Shown one piece after another: positions 42,707 through 54,198 of a DNA stretch of 64,000 nucleotides. The notes beneath the pieces are model-generated. The model was not told the DNA's origin. It was given only the letters and a program-made list of their open reading frames with translations, and made no database searches. Source of the stretch: Henricia sp. BOLD:AAB3569 (taxonomy: Eukaryota; Echinodermata; Asteroidea; Spinulosida; Echinasteridae); the NCBI GenBank assembly GCA_037783545.1, contig JBBELK010000096.1:2418001-2482000 (forward strand), in the 5' to 3' direction. Position numbers and translations under genes: made by a program. Each line of letters opens with the position of its first letter. Position 1 is the first letter of the stretch.

Positions 42707-45500
42707 ATGCACAATTTGAAGTTCGTCGGAAAATTTCTTGAATTGCAAATTTGCCGACGTTTGGACCACACTTTGACCAAATTCCCGTCCCAAACAAGAC
42801 TGAGCATGCGCACGAGTCAGGAGTACACAGACAGCCACGGTCTGCAGAGCAGGCAGGAAGCCCGAACCCAGTTTTCCCTAAACTCTGAAATTTCTCGGCC
42901 ATTTCCCGGCGAAAGTCTGTCAATTTTTCAGGACAAGTGCGGAATATAGACTGTTTGGAGCATGCAAAATTTGAAGTTCGTCAAAAAAAATTATTGACTT
43001 CCAAATTTGCCGACGTTTGGACCACACTTTGACCAAATTCCCGTCCCAAACAAGACTAAGCATGCGCACGAGTCAGGAGTACACGGACAGCCACGGTCTG
43101 CAGAGCAGGCAGGAAGCCCGAGCCCAGTTTTCCCTAAACTCTGAAATTTCTCGGCCATTTCCGGGCGAAAGTCTGTCAATTTTTCAGGACAAGTGCGGAA
43201 TATAGACTGTTTGGAGCATGCAAAATGTGAAGTTCGTCGGAAAATTTCTTGACTTCCAAATTTGCCGACGTTTGGACCACACTTTGACCAAATTCCCGTC
43301 CCAAACAAGACTGAGCATGCGCACGAGTGATCAGGAGTACACGGACAGCCACGGTCAGCAGAGCAGGCAAGAAGCCCGAGCCCAGTTTTCCATAAACTCT
43401 GAAATTTCTCGGCCATTTGCCGGCGAAAGTCTGTCAATTTTTCAGGACAAGTGCGGAATATAGACTGTTTGGAGCATGCAAAATTTGAAGTTCGTCGGAA
43501 AATTTCTTGACTAGCAAATTTGCCGAAGTTTGGAGCACACTTTCACCAAATTCCCGTCCCGAACAAAACTGAGCATGCGCACGAGTCAGGAGTACACGGA
43601 CAGCCACGGTCTGCAGAGCAGGCAGGAAGCCCGAGCCCAGTTTTCCCTAAACTCTGAAATTTCTCGGCCATTTCCCGGCGAAAGTCTGTCAATTTTTCAG
43701 GACAAGTGCGGAATATATAGACTGTTTGGAGTATGCAAAATTTGAAGTTCGTCGGACGTTTGGACCACACTTTGACCAAATTCCCGTCCCAAACAAGACT
43801 GAGCATGCGCACGAGTCAGGAGTACACGGACAGCCACGGTCTGCAGAGCAGGCAGGAAGCCCGAGCCCAGTTTTCACTAAACTCTGAAATTTCTCGGCCA
43901 TTTCCAGGCGAAAGTCTGTCAATTTTTCAGGACAAGTGCGGAGGAATATGGACTGTTTGGAGCATGCACAATTTGAAGTTCGTCGGAAAATTTCTTGACT
44001 AGCAAATTTGCCGAAGTTTGGAGCACACTTTCACCAAATTCCCGTCCCAAACAAAACTGAGCATGCGCACGAGTCAGGAGTACACGGACAGCCACGGTCT
44101 GCAGAGCAGGCAGGAAGCCCGAGCCCAGTTTTCCCTAAACTCTAAAATTTCTCGGCCATTTCCAGGCGAAAGTCTGTCAATTTTTCAGGACAAGTGCGGA
44201 ATATAGAGTGTTTGGAGCATGCACAATTTGAAGTTCGTCGGAAAATTTCTTGACTTGCAAATTTGCCGACGTTTGGACCACACTTTGACCAAATTCCCGT
44301 CCCAAACAAGACTGAGCATGCGCACGAGACAGGAGTACACGGACAGCCACGGTCTGCAGAGCAGGCAGAAAGCCCGAGCCCAGTTTTCCCTAAACTCTAA
44401 AATTTCTCGGCCATTTCCCGGCGAAAGTCTGTCAATTTTTCAGGACAAGTGCGGAATATAGACTGTTTGGAGCATGCACAATTTGAAGTTCGTCGGAAAA
44501 TTTCTTGAATTGCAAATTTGCCGACGTTTGGACCACACTTTGACCAAATTCCCGTCCCAAACAAGACTGAGCATGCGCACGAGTCAGGAGTACACAGACA
44601 GCCACGGTCTGCAGAGCAGGCAGGAAGCCCGAACCCAGTTTTCCCTAAACTCTGAAATTTCTCGGCCATTTCCCGGCGAAAGTCTGTCAATTTTTCAGGA
44701 CAAGTGCGGAATATAGACTGTTTGGAGCATGCAAAATTTGAAGTTCGTCAAAAAAAATTATTGACTTCCAAATTTGCCGACGTTTGGACCACACTTTGAC
44801 CAAATTCCCGTCCCAAACAAGACTAAGCATGCGCACGAGTCAGGAGTACACGGACAGCCACGGTCTGCAGAGCAGGCAGGAAGCCCGAGCCCAGTTTTCC
44901 CTAAACTCTGAAATTTCTCGGCCATTTCCCGGCGAAAGTCTGTCAATTTGTCAGGACAAGTGCGGAATATAGACTGTTTGGAGCATGCCAAATTTGAAGT
45001 TCGTCGGAAAATGTCTTGACTTCCAAATTTGCCGACGTTTGGACCACACTTTGACCAAATTCCCGTCCCAAACAAGACTGAGCATGCGCACGAGTGATCA
45101 GGAGTACACGGACAGCCACGGTCTGCAGAACAGGCAGGAAGCCCGAGCCCAGTTTTCCCTAAACTCTGAAATTTCTCGGCCATTTCCCGGCGAAAGTCTG
45201 TCAATTTGTCAGGACAAGTGCGGAATATAGACTGTTTGGAGCATGCCAAATTTGAAGTTCGTCGGAAAATGTCTTGACTTCCAAATTTGCCGACGTTTGG
45301 ACCACACTTTGACCAAATTCCCGTCCCAAACAAGACAGAGCATGCGCACGAGTTATCAGGAGTACACGGACAGCCACGGTCCGCAGAGCAGGCAGGAAGC
45401 CCGAGCCCAGTTTTCCCTAAACTCTAAAATTTCTCGGCCATTTGCCGGCGAAAGTCTGTCAATTTTTCAGGACAAGTGCGGAATATAGACTGTTTGGAGC
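42707..45500 (+). repeat. 2,794-bp 11-mer HOR, copy 1
   Basis: Monomers start at 42707, 42962, 43218, 43476, 43733, 43964, 44219, 44474, 44729, 44985 and 45243. Lengths are 255, 256, 258, 257, 231, 255, 255, 255, 256, 258 and 258 bp. It combines right-domain pairs (TTGAATTGC then GTCAAAAAAAATTA, at 42707 and 44474) with a left-domain style core: TAG-type +TA, 27-bp deletion with GGAGG, then ACAATTTG/TAG (43476-44218). Private marks include TTTTCCATAAAC, TTTTCACTAAAC, GAGACAGG, AAAATGTCTTGAC, AATTTGTCAGG and GACAGAGC. Confidence 0.94.
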
Positions 45501-48295
45501 ATGCACAATTTGAAGTTCGTCGGAAAATTTCTTGAATTGCAAATTTGCCGACGTTTGGACCACACTTTGACCAAATTCCCGTCCCAAACAAGACTGAGCA
45601 TGCGCACGAGTCAGGAGTACACAGACAGCCACGGTCTGCAGAGCAGGCAGGAAGCCCGAACCCAGTTTTCCCTAAACTCTGAAATTTCTCGGCCATTTCC
45701 CGGCGAAAGTCTGTCAATTTTTCAGGACAAGTGCGGAATATAGACTGTTTGGAGCATGCAAAATTTGAAGTTCGTCAAAAAAAATTATTGACTTCCAAAT
45801 TTGCCGACGTTTGGACCACACTTTGACCAAATTCCCGTCCCAAACAAGACTAAGCATGCGCACGAGTCAGGAGTACACGGACAGCCACGGTCTGCAGAGC
45901 AGGCAGGAAGCCCGAGCCCAGTTTTCCCTAAACTCTGAAATTTCTCGGCCATTTCCGGGCGAAAGTCTGTCAATTTTTCAGGACAAGTGCGGAATATAGA
46001 CTGTTTGGAGCATGCAAAATGTGAAGTTCGTCGGAAAATTTCTTGACTTCCAAATTTGCCGACGTTTGGACCACACTTTGACCAAATTCCCGTCCCAAAC
46101 AAGACTGAGCATGCGCACGAGTGATCAGGAGTACACGGACAGCCACGGTCAGCAGAGCAGGCAAGAAGCCCGAGCCCAGTTTTCCATAAACTCTGAAATT
46201 TCTCGGCCATTTGCCGGCGAAAGTCTGTCAATTTTTCAGGACAAGTGCGGAATATAGACTGTTTGGAGCATGCAAAATTTGAAGTTCGTCGGAAAATTTC
46301 TTGACTAGCAAATTTGCCGAAGTTTGGAGCACACTTTCACCAAATTCCCGTCCCGAACAAAACTGAGCATGCGCACGAGTCAGGAGTACACGGACAGCCA
46401 CGGTCTGCAGAGCAGGCAGGAAGCCCGAGCCCAGTTTTCCCTAAACTCTGAAATTTCTCGGCCATTTCCCGGCGAAAGTCTGTCAATTTTTCAGGACAAG
46501 TGCGGAATATATAGACTGTTTGGAGTATGCAAAATTTGAAGTTCGTCGGACGTTTGGACCACACTTTGACCAAATTCCCGTCCCAAACAAGACTGAGCAT
46601 GCGCACGAGTCAGGAGTACACGGACAGCCACGGTCTGCAGAGCAGGCAGGAAGCCCGAGCCCAGTTTTCACTAAACTCTGAAATTTCTCGGCCATTTCCA
46701 GGCGAAAGTCTGTCAATTTTTCAGGACAAGTGCGGAGGAATATGGACTGTTTGGAGCATGCACAATTTGAAGTTCGTCGGAAAATTTCTTGACTAGCAAA
46801 TTTGCCGAAGTTTGGAGCACACTTTCACCAAATTCCCGTCCCAAACAAAACTGAGCATGCGCACGAGTCAGGAGTACACGGACAGCCACGGTCTGCAGAG
46901 CAGGCAGGAAGCCCGAGCCCAGTTTTCCCTAAACTCTAAAATTTCTCGGCCATTTCCAGGCGAAAGTCTGTCAATTTTTCAGGACAAGTGCGGAATATAG
47001 AGTGTTTGGAGCATGCACAATTTGAAGTTCGTCGGAAAATTTCTTGACTTGCAAATTTGCCGACGTTTGGACCACACTTTGACCAAATTCCCGTCCCAAA
47101 CAAGACTGAGCATGCGCACGAGACAGGAGTACACGGACAGCCACGGTCTGCAGAGCAGGCAGAAAGCCCGAGCCCAGTTTTCCCTAAACTCTAAAATTTC
47201 TCGGCCATTTCCCGGCGAAAGTCTGTCAATTTTTCAGGACAAGTGCGGAATATAGACTGTTTGGAGCATGCACAATTTGAAGTTCGTCGGAAAATTTCTT
47301 GAATTGCAAATTTGCCGACGTTTGGACCACACTTTGACCAAATTCCCGTCCCAAACAAGACTGAGCATGCGCACGAGTCAGGAGTACACAGACAGCCACG
47401 GTCTGCAGAGCAGGCAGGAAGCCCGAACCCAGTTTTCCCTAAACTCTGAAATTTCTCGGCCATTTCCCGGCGAAAGTCTGTCAATTTTTCAGGACAAGTG
47501 CGGAATATAGACTGTTTGGAGCATGCAAAATTTGAAGTTCGTCAAAAAAAATTATTGACTTCCAAATTTGCCGACGTTTGGACCACACTTTGACCAAATT
47601 CCCGTCCCAAACAAGACTAAGCATGCGCACGAGTCAGGAGTACACGGACAGCCACGGTCTGCAGAGCAGGCAGGAAGCCCGAGCCCAGTTTTCCCTAAAC
47701 TCTGAAATTTCTCGGCCATTTCCCGGCGAAAGTCTGTCAATTTGTCAGGACAAGTGCGGAATATAGACTGTTTGGAGCATGCCAAATTTGAAGTTCGTCG
47801 GAAAATGTCTTGACTTCCAAATTTGCCGACGTTTGGACCACACTTTGACCAAATTCCCGTCCCAAACAAGACTGAGCATGCGCACGAGTGATCAGGAGTA
47901 CACGGACAGCCACGGTCTGCAGAACAGGCAGGAAGCCCGAGCCCAGTTTTCCCTAAACTCTGAAATTTCTCGGCCATTTCCCGGCGAAAGTCTGTCAATT
48001 TGTCAGGACAAGTGCGGAATATAGACTGTTTGGAGCATGCCAAATTTGAAGTTCGTCGGAAAATTTCTTGACTTCCAAATTTGCCGACGTTTGGACCACA
48101 CTTTGACCAAATTCCCGTCCCAAACAAGACAGAGCATGCGCACGAGTTATCAGGAGTACACGGACAGACACGGTCAGCAGAGCAGGCAGGAAGCCCGAGG
48201 CTTAGTTTTCCCTCAACTCTGAAATTTCTCGGCCATTTCCGGGCGAAAGTCTGTCAATTTTTCAGGACAAGTGCGGAATATAGACTGTTTGGAGC
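45501..48295 (+). repeat. 2,794-bp 11-mer HOR, copy 2
   Basis: Monomers start at 45501, 45756, 46012, 46270, 46527, 46758, 47013, 47268, 47523, 47779 and 48037. Ten monomers repeat copy 1 with all its private marks. The eleventh departs: AAAATTTCTTGAC for AAAATGTCTTGAC, then CGGACAGACACGG, TCAGCAG, GAGGCTTAG (one extra T, so 259 bp), CCTCAACTC and CCGGGCG. The right two-thirds of that monomer therefore belong to the AGTTATC lineage seen at 49068. Confidence 0.94.
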
Positions 48296-48553
48296 ATGCA
48301 AAATGTGAAGTTCATCGGAAAATTTCTTGACTTCCAAATTTGCCGACGTTTGGACCACACTTTGACCAAATTCCCGTCCCAAACAAGACTGATCATGCGC
48401 ACGAGTGATCAGGAGTACACGGACAGCCACGGTCAGCAGAGCAGGCAGGAAGCCCGAGGCTAGTTTTTCCTAAACTCTGAAATTTCTCGGCCATTTCCCG
48501 GCGAAAGTCTGTCAATTTTTCAGGACAAGTGCGGAATATAGACTGTTTGGAGC
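48296..48553 (+). repeat. GTTCATCGG monomer linking two blocks
   Basis: A 258-bp copy with AAAATGTG, GTTCATCGG, CTGATCATG, GAT, TCAGCAG, GAGGCTAG and TTTTTCCTAAAC. The type recurs at 49326, 51631, 55644 and 56674, always after an AGTTATC monomer or a close relative. CTGATCATG changes the bases just left of the NRF1-like core. Confidence 0.88.
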
Positions 48554-49583
48554 ATGCAAAATTTGAAGTTCGTCAAAAAAAATTATTGACTTCCAAATTT
48601 GCCGACGTTTGGACCACACTTTGACCATATTCCCGTCCCAAACAAGACTAAGCATGCGCACGAGTCAGGAGTACACGGACAGCCACGGTCTGCAGAGCAG
48701 GCAGGAAGCCCGAGCCCAGTTTTCCCTAAACTCTGAAATTTCTCGGCCATTTCCGGGCGAAAGTCTGTCAATTTTTCAGGACAAGTGCGGAATATAGACT
48801 GTTTGGAGCATGCAAAATGTGAAGTTCGTCGGAAAATTTCTTGACTTCCAAATTTGCCGACGTTTGGACCACACTTTGACCAAATTCCCGTCCCAAACAA
48901 GACTGAGCATGCGCACGAGTGATCAGGAGTACACGGACAGCCACGGTCTGCAGAACAGGCAGGAAGCCCGAGCCCAGTTTTCCCTAAACTCTGAAATTTC
49001 TCGGCCATTTCCCGGCGAAAGTCTGTCAATTTTTCAGGACAAGTGCGGAATATAGACTGTTTGGAGCATGCCAAATTTGAAGTTCGTCGGAAAATTTCTT
49101 GACTTCCAAATTTGCCGACGTTTGGACCACACTTTGACCAAATTCCCGTCCCAAACAAGACTGAGCATGCGCACGAGTTATCAGGAGTACACGGACAGCC
49201 ACGGTCAGCAGAGCAGGCAGGAAGCCCGAGACTAGTTTTCCCTCAACTCTGAAATTTCTCGGCCATTTCCGGGCGAAAGTCTGTCAATTTTTCAGGACAA
49301 GTGCGGAATATAGACTGTTTGGAGCATGCAAAATGTGAAGTTCATCGGAAAATTTCTTGACTTCCAAATTTGCCGACGTTTGGACCACACTTTGACCAAA
49401 TTCCCGTCCCAAACAAGACTGATCATGCGCACGAGTGATCAGGAGTACACGGACAGCCACGGTCAGCAGAGCAGGCAGGAAGCCCGAGGCTAGTTTTTCC
49501 TAAACTCTGAAATTTCTCGGCCATTTCCAGGCGAAAGTCTGTCAATTTTTCAGGACAAGTGCGGAATATAGACTGTTTGGAGC
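48554..49583 (+). repeat. 1,030-bp tetramer of the right domain, copy 1
   Basis: Monomers start at 48554 (GTCAAAAAAAATTA), 48810 (AAAATGTG, AGAAC), 49068 (CCAAATTTG, AGTTATCAGG) and 49326 (GTTCATCGG, CTGATCATG), with lengths 256, 258, 258 and 258 bp. The same order occurs at 53169-54198, 54966-55901 (one member truncated) and 55902-56931. Private marks are GACCATATTCCC and GAGACTAG. The 48810 copy reads the same as 187-444. Confidence 0.92.
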
Positions 49584-51113
49584 ATGCCAAATTTGAAGTT
49601 CGTCGGAAAATTTCTTGACTTGCAAATTTGCCGACGTTTGGACCACACTTTGACCAAATTCCCGTCCCAAACAAGACTGAGCATGCGCACGAGTCAGGAG
49701 TACACGGACAGCCACGGTCTGCAGAGCAGGCAGAAAGCCCGAGCCCAGTTTTCCCTAAACTCTGAAATTTCTCGGCCATTTCCCGGCGAAAGTCTGTCAA
49801 TTTTTCAGGACAAGTGCGGAATATAGACTGTTTGGAACATGCAAAATTTGAAGTTCGTCGGAAAATTTATTGACTTCCAAATTTGCCGACGTTTGGACCA
49901 CACTTTGACCAAATTCCCGTCCCAAACAAGACTGAGCATGCGCACGAGTCAGGAGTACACGGACAGCCACGGTCTGCAGAGCAGGCAGGAAGCCCGAGCC
50001 CAGTTTTCCCTAATCTCTAAAATTTCTCGGCCATTTCCCGGCGAAAGTCTGTCAATTTTTCAGGACAAGTGCGGAATATAGACTGTTTGGAACATGCAAA
50101 ATTTGAAGTTCGTCGGAAAATTTCTTGACTTGCAAATTTGCCGACGTTTGGACCACACTTTGACCAAATTCCCGTCCCAAACAAGACTGAGCATGCGCAC
50201 GAGTCAGGAGTACACGGACAGCCACGGTCTGCAGAGCAGGCAGAAAGCCCGAGCCCAGTTTTCCCTAAACTCTGAAATTTCTCGGCCATTTCCCGGCGAA
50301 AGTCTGTCAATTTTTCAGGACAAGTGCGGAATATAGACTGTTTGGAACATGCAAAATTTGAAGTTCGTCGGAAAATTTATTGACTTCCAAATTTGCCGAC
50401 GTTTGGACCACACTTTGACCAAATTCCCGTCCCAAACAAGACTGAGCATGCGCACGAGTCAGGAGTACACGGACAGCCACGGTCTGCAGAGCAGGCAGGA
50501 AGCCCGAGCCCAGTTTTCCCTAAACTCTAAAATTTCTCGGCCATTTCCCGGCGAAAGTCTGTCAATTTTTCAGGACAAGTGCGGAATATAGACTGTTTGG
50601 AACATGCAAAATTTGAAGTTCGTCGGAAAATTTCTTGACTTCCAAATTTGCCGACGTTTGGACCACACTTTGACCAAATTCCCGTCCCAAACAAGACTGA
50701 GCATGCGCACGAGTCAGGAGTACACGGACAGCCACGGTCTGCAGAGCAGGCAGGAAGCCCGAGCCCAGTTTTCCCTAAACTCTAAAATTTCTCGGCCATT
50801 TCCCGGCGAAAGTCTGTCAATTTTTCAGGACAAGTGCGGAATATAGACTGTTTGGAGCATGCACAATTTGAAGTTCGTCGGAAAATTTCTTGAATTGCAA
50901 ATTTGCCGACGTTTGGACCACACTTTGACCAAATTCCCGTCCCAAACAAGACTGAGCATGCGCACGAGTCAGGAGTACACAGACAGCCACGGTCTGCGGA
51001 GCAGGCAGGAAGCCCGAACCCAGTTTTCCCTAGACTCTGAAATTTCTCGGCCATTTCCCGGCGAAAGTCTGTCAATTTGTCAGGACAAGTGCGGAATATA
51101 GACTGTTTGGAGC
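49584..51113 (+). repeat. 510-bp dimer repeated twice, then two more monomers
   Basis: Monomers at 49584 and 50094 (TTGACTTGC, CAGAAAGC) alternate with those at 49839 and 50349 (GAACATGC, TTTATTGAC, CTCTAAAAT), giving a 510-bp period. They are followed by 50604 (GAACATGC, CTTCC) and 50859 (TTGAATTGC with private CTGCGGAGC, CTAGACTC and AATTTGTCAGG). All are 255 bp. This is the shortest HOR in the window apart from single-monomer duplications. TTTATTGAC here arose apart from the 958 type, since it lacks GTACCAC and GAT. Confidence 0.9.
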
Positions 51114-52401
51114 ATGCAAAATTTGAAGTTCGTCAAAAAAATTTATTGACTTCCAAATTTGCCGACGTTTGGACCACACTTTGACCAAATTCCCGTCCCA
51201 AACAAGACTGAGCATGCGCACGAGTGATCAGGAGTACACGGACAGCCACGGTCTGCAGAACAGGCAGGAAGCCCGAGCCCAGTTTTCCCTAAACTCTGAA
51301 ATTTCTCGGCCATTTCCCGGCGAAAGTCTGTCAATTTTTCAGGACAAGTGCGGAATATAGACTGTTTGGAGCATGCCAAATTTGAAGTTCGTCGGAAAAT
51401 TTCTTGACTTCCAAATTTGCCGACGTTTGGACCACACTTTGACCAAATTCCCGTCCCAAACAAGACTGAGCGTGCGCACGAGTTATCAGGAGTACACGGA
51501 CAGCCACGGTCTGCAGAGCAGGCAGGAAGCCCGAGGCTAGTTTTCCCTCAACTCTGAAATTTATCGGCCATTTCCGGGCGAAAGTCTGTCAATTTTTCAG
51601 GACAAGTGCGGAATATAGACTGTTTGGAGCATGCAAAATGTGAAGTTCATCGGAAAATTTCTTGACTTCCAAATTTGCCGACGTTTGGACCACACTTTGA
51701 CCAAATTCCCGTCCCAAACAAGACTGATCATGCGCACGAGTGATCAGGAGTACACGGACAGCCACGGTCAGCAGAGCAGGCAGGAAGCCCGAGGCTAGTT
51801 TTTCCTAAACTCTGAAATTTCTCGGCCATTTCCAGGCGAAAGTCTGTCAATTTTTTAGGACAAGTGCGGAATATAGACTGTTTGGAGCATGCAAAATTTG
51901 AAGTTCGTCGAAAAATTTCTTGACTTGCAAATTTGCCGACGTTTGGAGCACACTTTGACCAAATTCCCGTCCCAAACAAGACTGGGCATGCGCACGAGTC
52001 AGGAGTACACGGACAGCCACGGTCTGCAGAACAGGCAGGAAGCCCGAGGCCAGTTTTCCCTAAACTCTGAAATTTCTCGGCCATTTCCCGGCGAAAGTCT
52101 GTCAATTTTTCAGGACAAGTGCGGAATATAGACTGTTTGGAGCATGCAAAATTTGAAGTTCGTCGAACAATTTCTTGACTTCCAAATTTGCCGACGTTTG
52201 GACCACACTTTGACCAAATTCCCGTCCCAAACAAGACTGAGCATGCGCACGATTGATCAGGAGTACACGGACAGCCACGGTCAGCAGAGCAGGCAGGAAG
52301 CCCGAGGCTAGTTTTCCCTAAACTCTGAAATTTCTCGGCCATTTCCCGGCGAAAGTCTGTCAATTTTTAAGGACAAGTGCGGAATATAGACTGTTTGGAG
52401 C
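51114..52401 (+). repeat. Five-monomer mixed block with several private variants
   Basis: Monomers start at 51114 (GTCAAAAAAATTTATTGAC, GAT, AGAAC; 259 bp), 51373 (AGTTATC, GAGCGTGCGC, TTTATCGGCC), 51631 (GTTCATCGG, CTGATC, TTTTTTAGGAC), 51889 (CGTCGAAAAATTT, CTGGGCATG, GAGGCCAG) and 52144 (CGTCGAACAATTT, CACGATTGATC, TTTTTAAGG). The 51889 copy is matched at 62824, 10,935 bp away, with the same TTTTTTAGGAC end in front of it at 62566. The GAGCGTGCGC at 51471 is the one clear loss of the otherwise kept CATGCGCACGA core. Confidence 0.88.
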
Positions 52402-54198
52402 ATGCACAATTTGAAGTTCGTCAAAAAATGTCTTGACTTGCAAATTTGCCGACGTTTGGAGCACACTTTGACCAAATTCCCGTCCCAAACAAGACTGAGC
52501 ATGCGCACGAGTGATCAGGAGTACACGGACAGCCACGGTCTGCAGAGCAGGCAGGAAGCCCGAGCCCAGTTTTCCCTAAACTCTGAAATTTCTCGGCCAT
52601 TTCCCTGCGAAAGTCTGTCAATTTTTCAGGACAAGTGCGGAATATAGACTGTTTGGAGCATGCACAATTTGAAGTTCGTCGGAAAATTTCTTGACTTCCA
52701 AATTTGCCGACGTTTGGACCACACTTGACCAAATTCCCGTCCCAAACAAGACTGAGCATGCGCACGATTCAGGAGTACACGGACAGCCACGGTCTGCAGA
52801 GCAGGCAGGAAGCCCGAGCCCAGTTTTCCCTAAACTCTAAAATTTCTCGGCCATTTCCCGGCGAAAGTCTGTCAATTTTTCAGGACAAGTGCGGAATATA
52901 GACTGTTTGGAGCATGCACAATTTGAAGTTCGTCGGAAAATTTCTTGAATTGCAAATTTGCCGACGTTTGGACCACACTTTGACCAAATTCCCGTCCCAA
53001 ACAAGACTGAGCATGCGCACGAGTCAGGAGTACACAGACAGCCACGGTCTGCAGAGCAGGCAGGAAGCCCGAACCCAGTTTTCCCTAAACTCTGAAATTT
53101 CTCGGCCATTTCCCGGCGAAAGTCTGTCAATTTTTCAGGACAAGTGCGGAATATAGACTGTTTGGAGCATGCAAAATTTGAAGTTCGTCAAAAAAAATTA
53201 TTGACTTCCAAATTTGCCGACGTTTGGACCACACTTTGACCAAATTCCCGTCCCAAACAAGACTAAGCATGCGCACGAGTCAGGAGTACACGGACAGCCA
53301 CGGTCTGCAGAGCAGGCAGGAAGCCCGAGCCCAGTTTTCCCTAAACTCTGAAATTTCTCGGCCATTTCCGGGCGAAAGTCTGTCAATTTTTCAGGACAAG
53401 TGCGGAATATAGACTGTTTGGAGCATGCAAAATGTGAAGTTCGTCGGAAAATTTCTTGACTTCCAAATTTGCCGACGTTTGGACCACACTTTGACCAAAT
53501 TCCCGTCCCAAACAAGACTGAGCATGCGCACGAGTGATCAGGAGTACACGGACAGCCACGGTCTGCAGAACAGGCAAGAAGCCCGAGCCCAGTTTTCCCT
53601 AAACTCTGAAATTTCTCGGCCATTTCCCGGCGAAAGTCTGTCAATTTTTCAGGACAAGTGCGGAATATAGACTGTTTGGAGCATGCCAAATTTGAAGTTC
53701 GTCGGAAAATTTCTTGACTTCCAAATTTGCCGACGTTTGGACCACACTTTGACCAAATTCCCGTCCCAAACAAGACTGAGCATGCGCACGAGTTATCAGG
53801 AGTACACGGACAGCCACGGTCAGCAGAGCAGGCAGGAAGCCCGAGGCTAGTTTTCCCTCAACTCTGAAATTTCTCGGCCATTTCCGGGCGAAAGTCTGTC
53901 AATTTTTCAGGACAAGTGCGGAATATAGACTGTTTGGAGCATGCAAAATGTGAAGTTCATCGGAAAATTTCTTGACTTCCAAATTTGCCGACGTTTGGAC
54001 CACACTTTGACCAAATTCCCGTCCCAAACAAGACTGAGCATGCGCACGATTGATCAGGAGTACACGGACAGCCACGGTCAGCAGAGCAGGCAGGAAGCCC
54101 GAGGCTAGTTTTCCCTAAACTCTGAAATTTCTCGGCCATTTCCCGGCGAAAGTCTGTCAATTTTTAAGGACAAGTGCGGAATATAGACTGTTTGGAGC
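52402..54198 (+). repeat. 1,797-bp 7-mer HOR, copy 1
   Basis: Monomers start at 52402 (CGTCAAAAAATGTC, GGAGCAC, CCCTGCG), 52660, 52914, 53169, 53425, 53683 and 53941. Lengths are 258, 254, 255, 256, 258, 258 and 258 bp. The 254-bp copy lost one T (CACACTTGACC) and has CGATTCAGG. The last monomer is a hybrid: left part AAAATGTG/GTTCATCGG as at 51631, right part CACGATTGATC...TTTTTAAGG as at 52144. Its crossover lies between about 53962 and 54033, which is the exchange that created the second copy. Confidence 0.93.
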
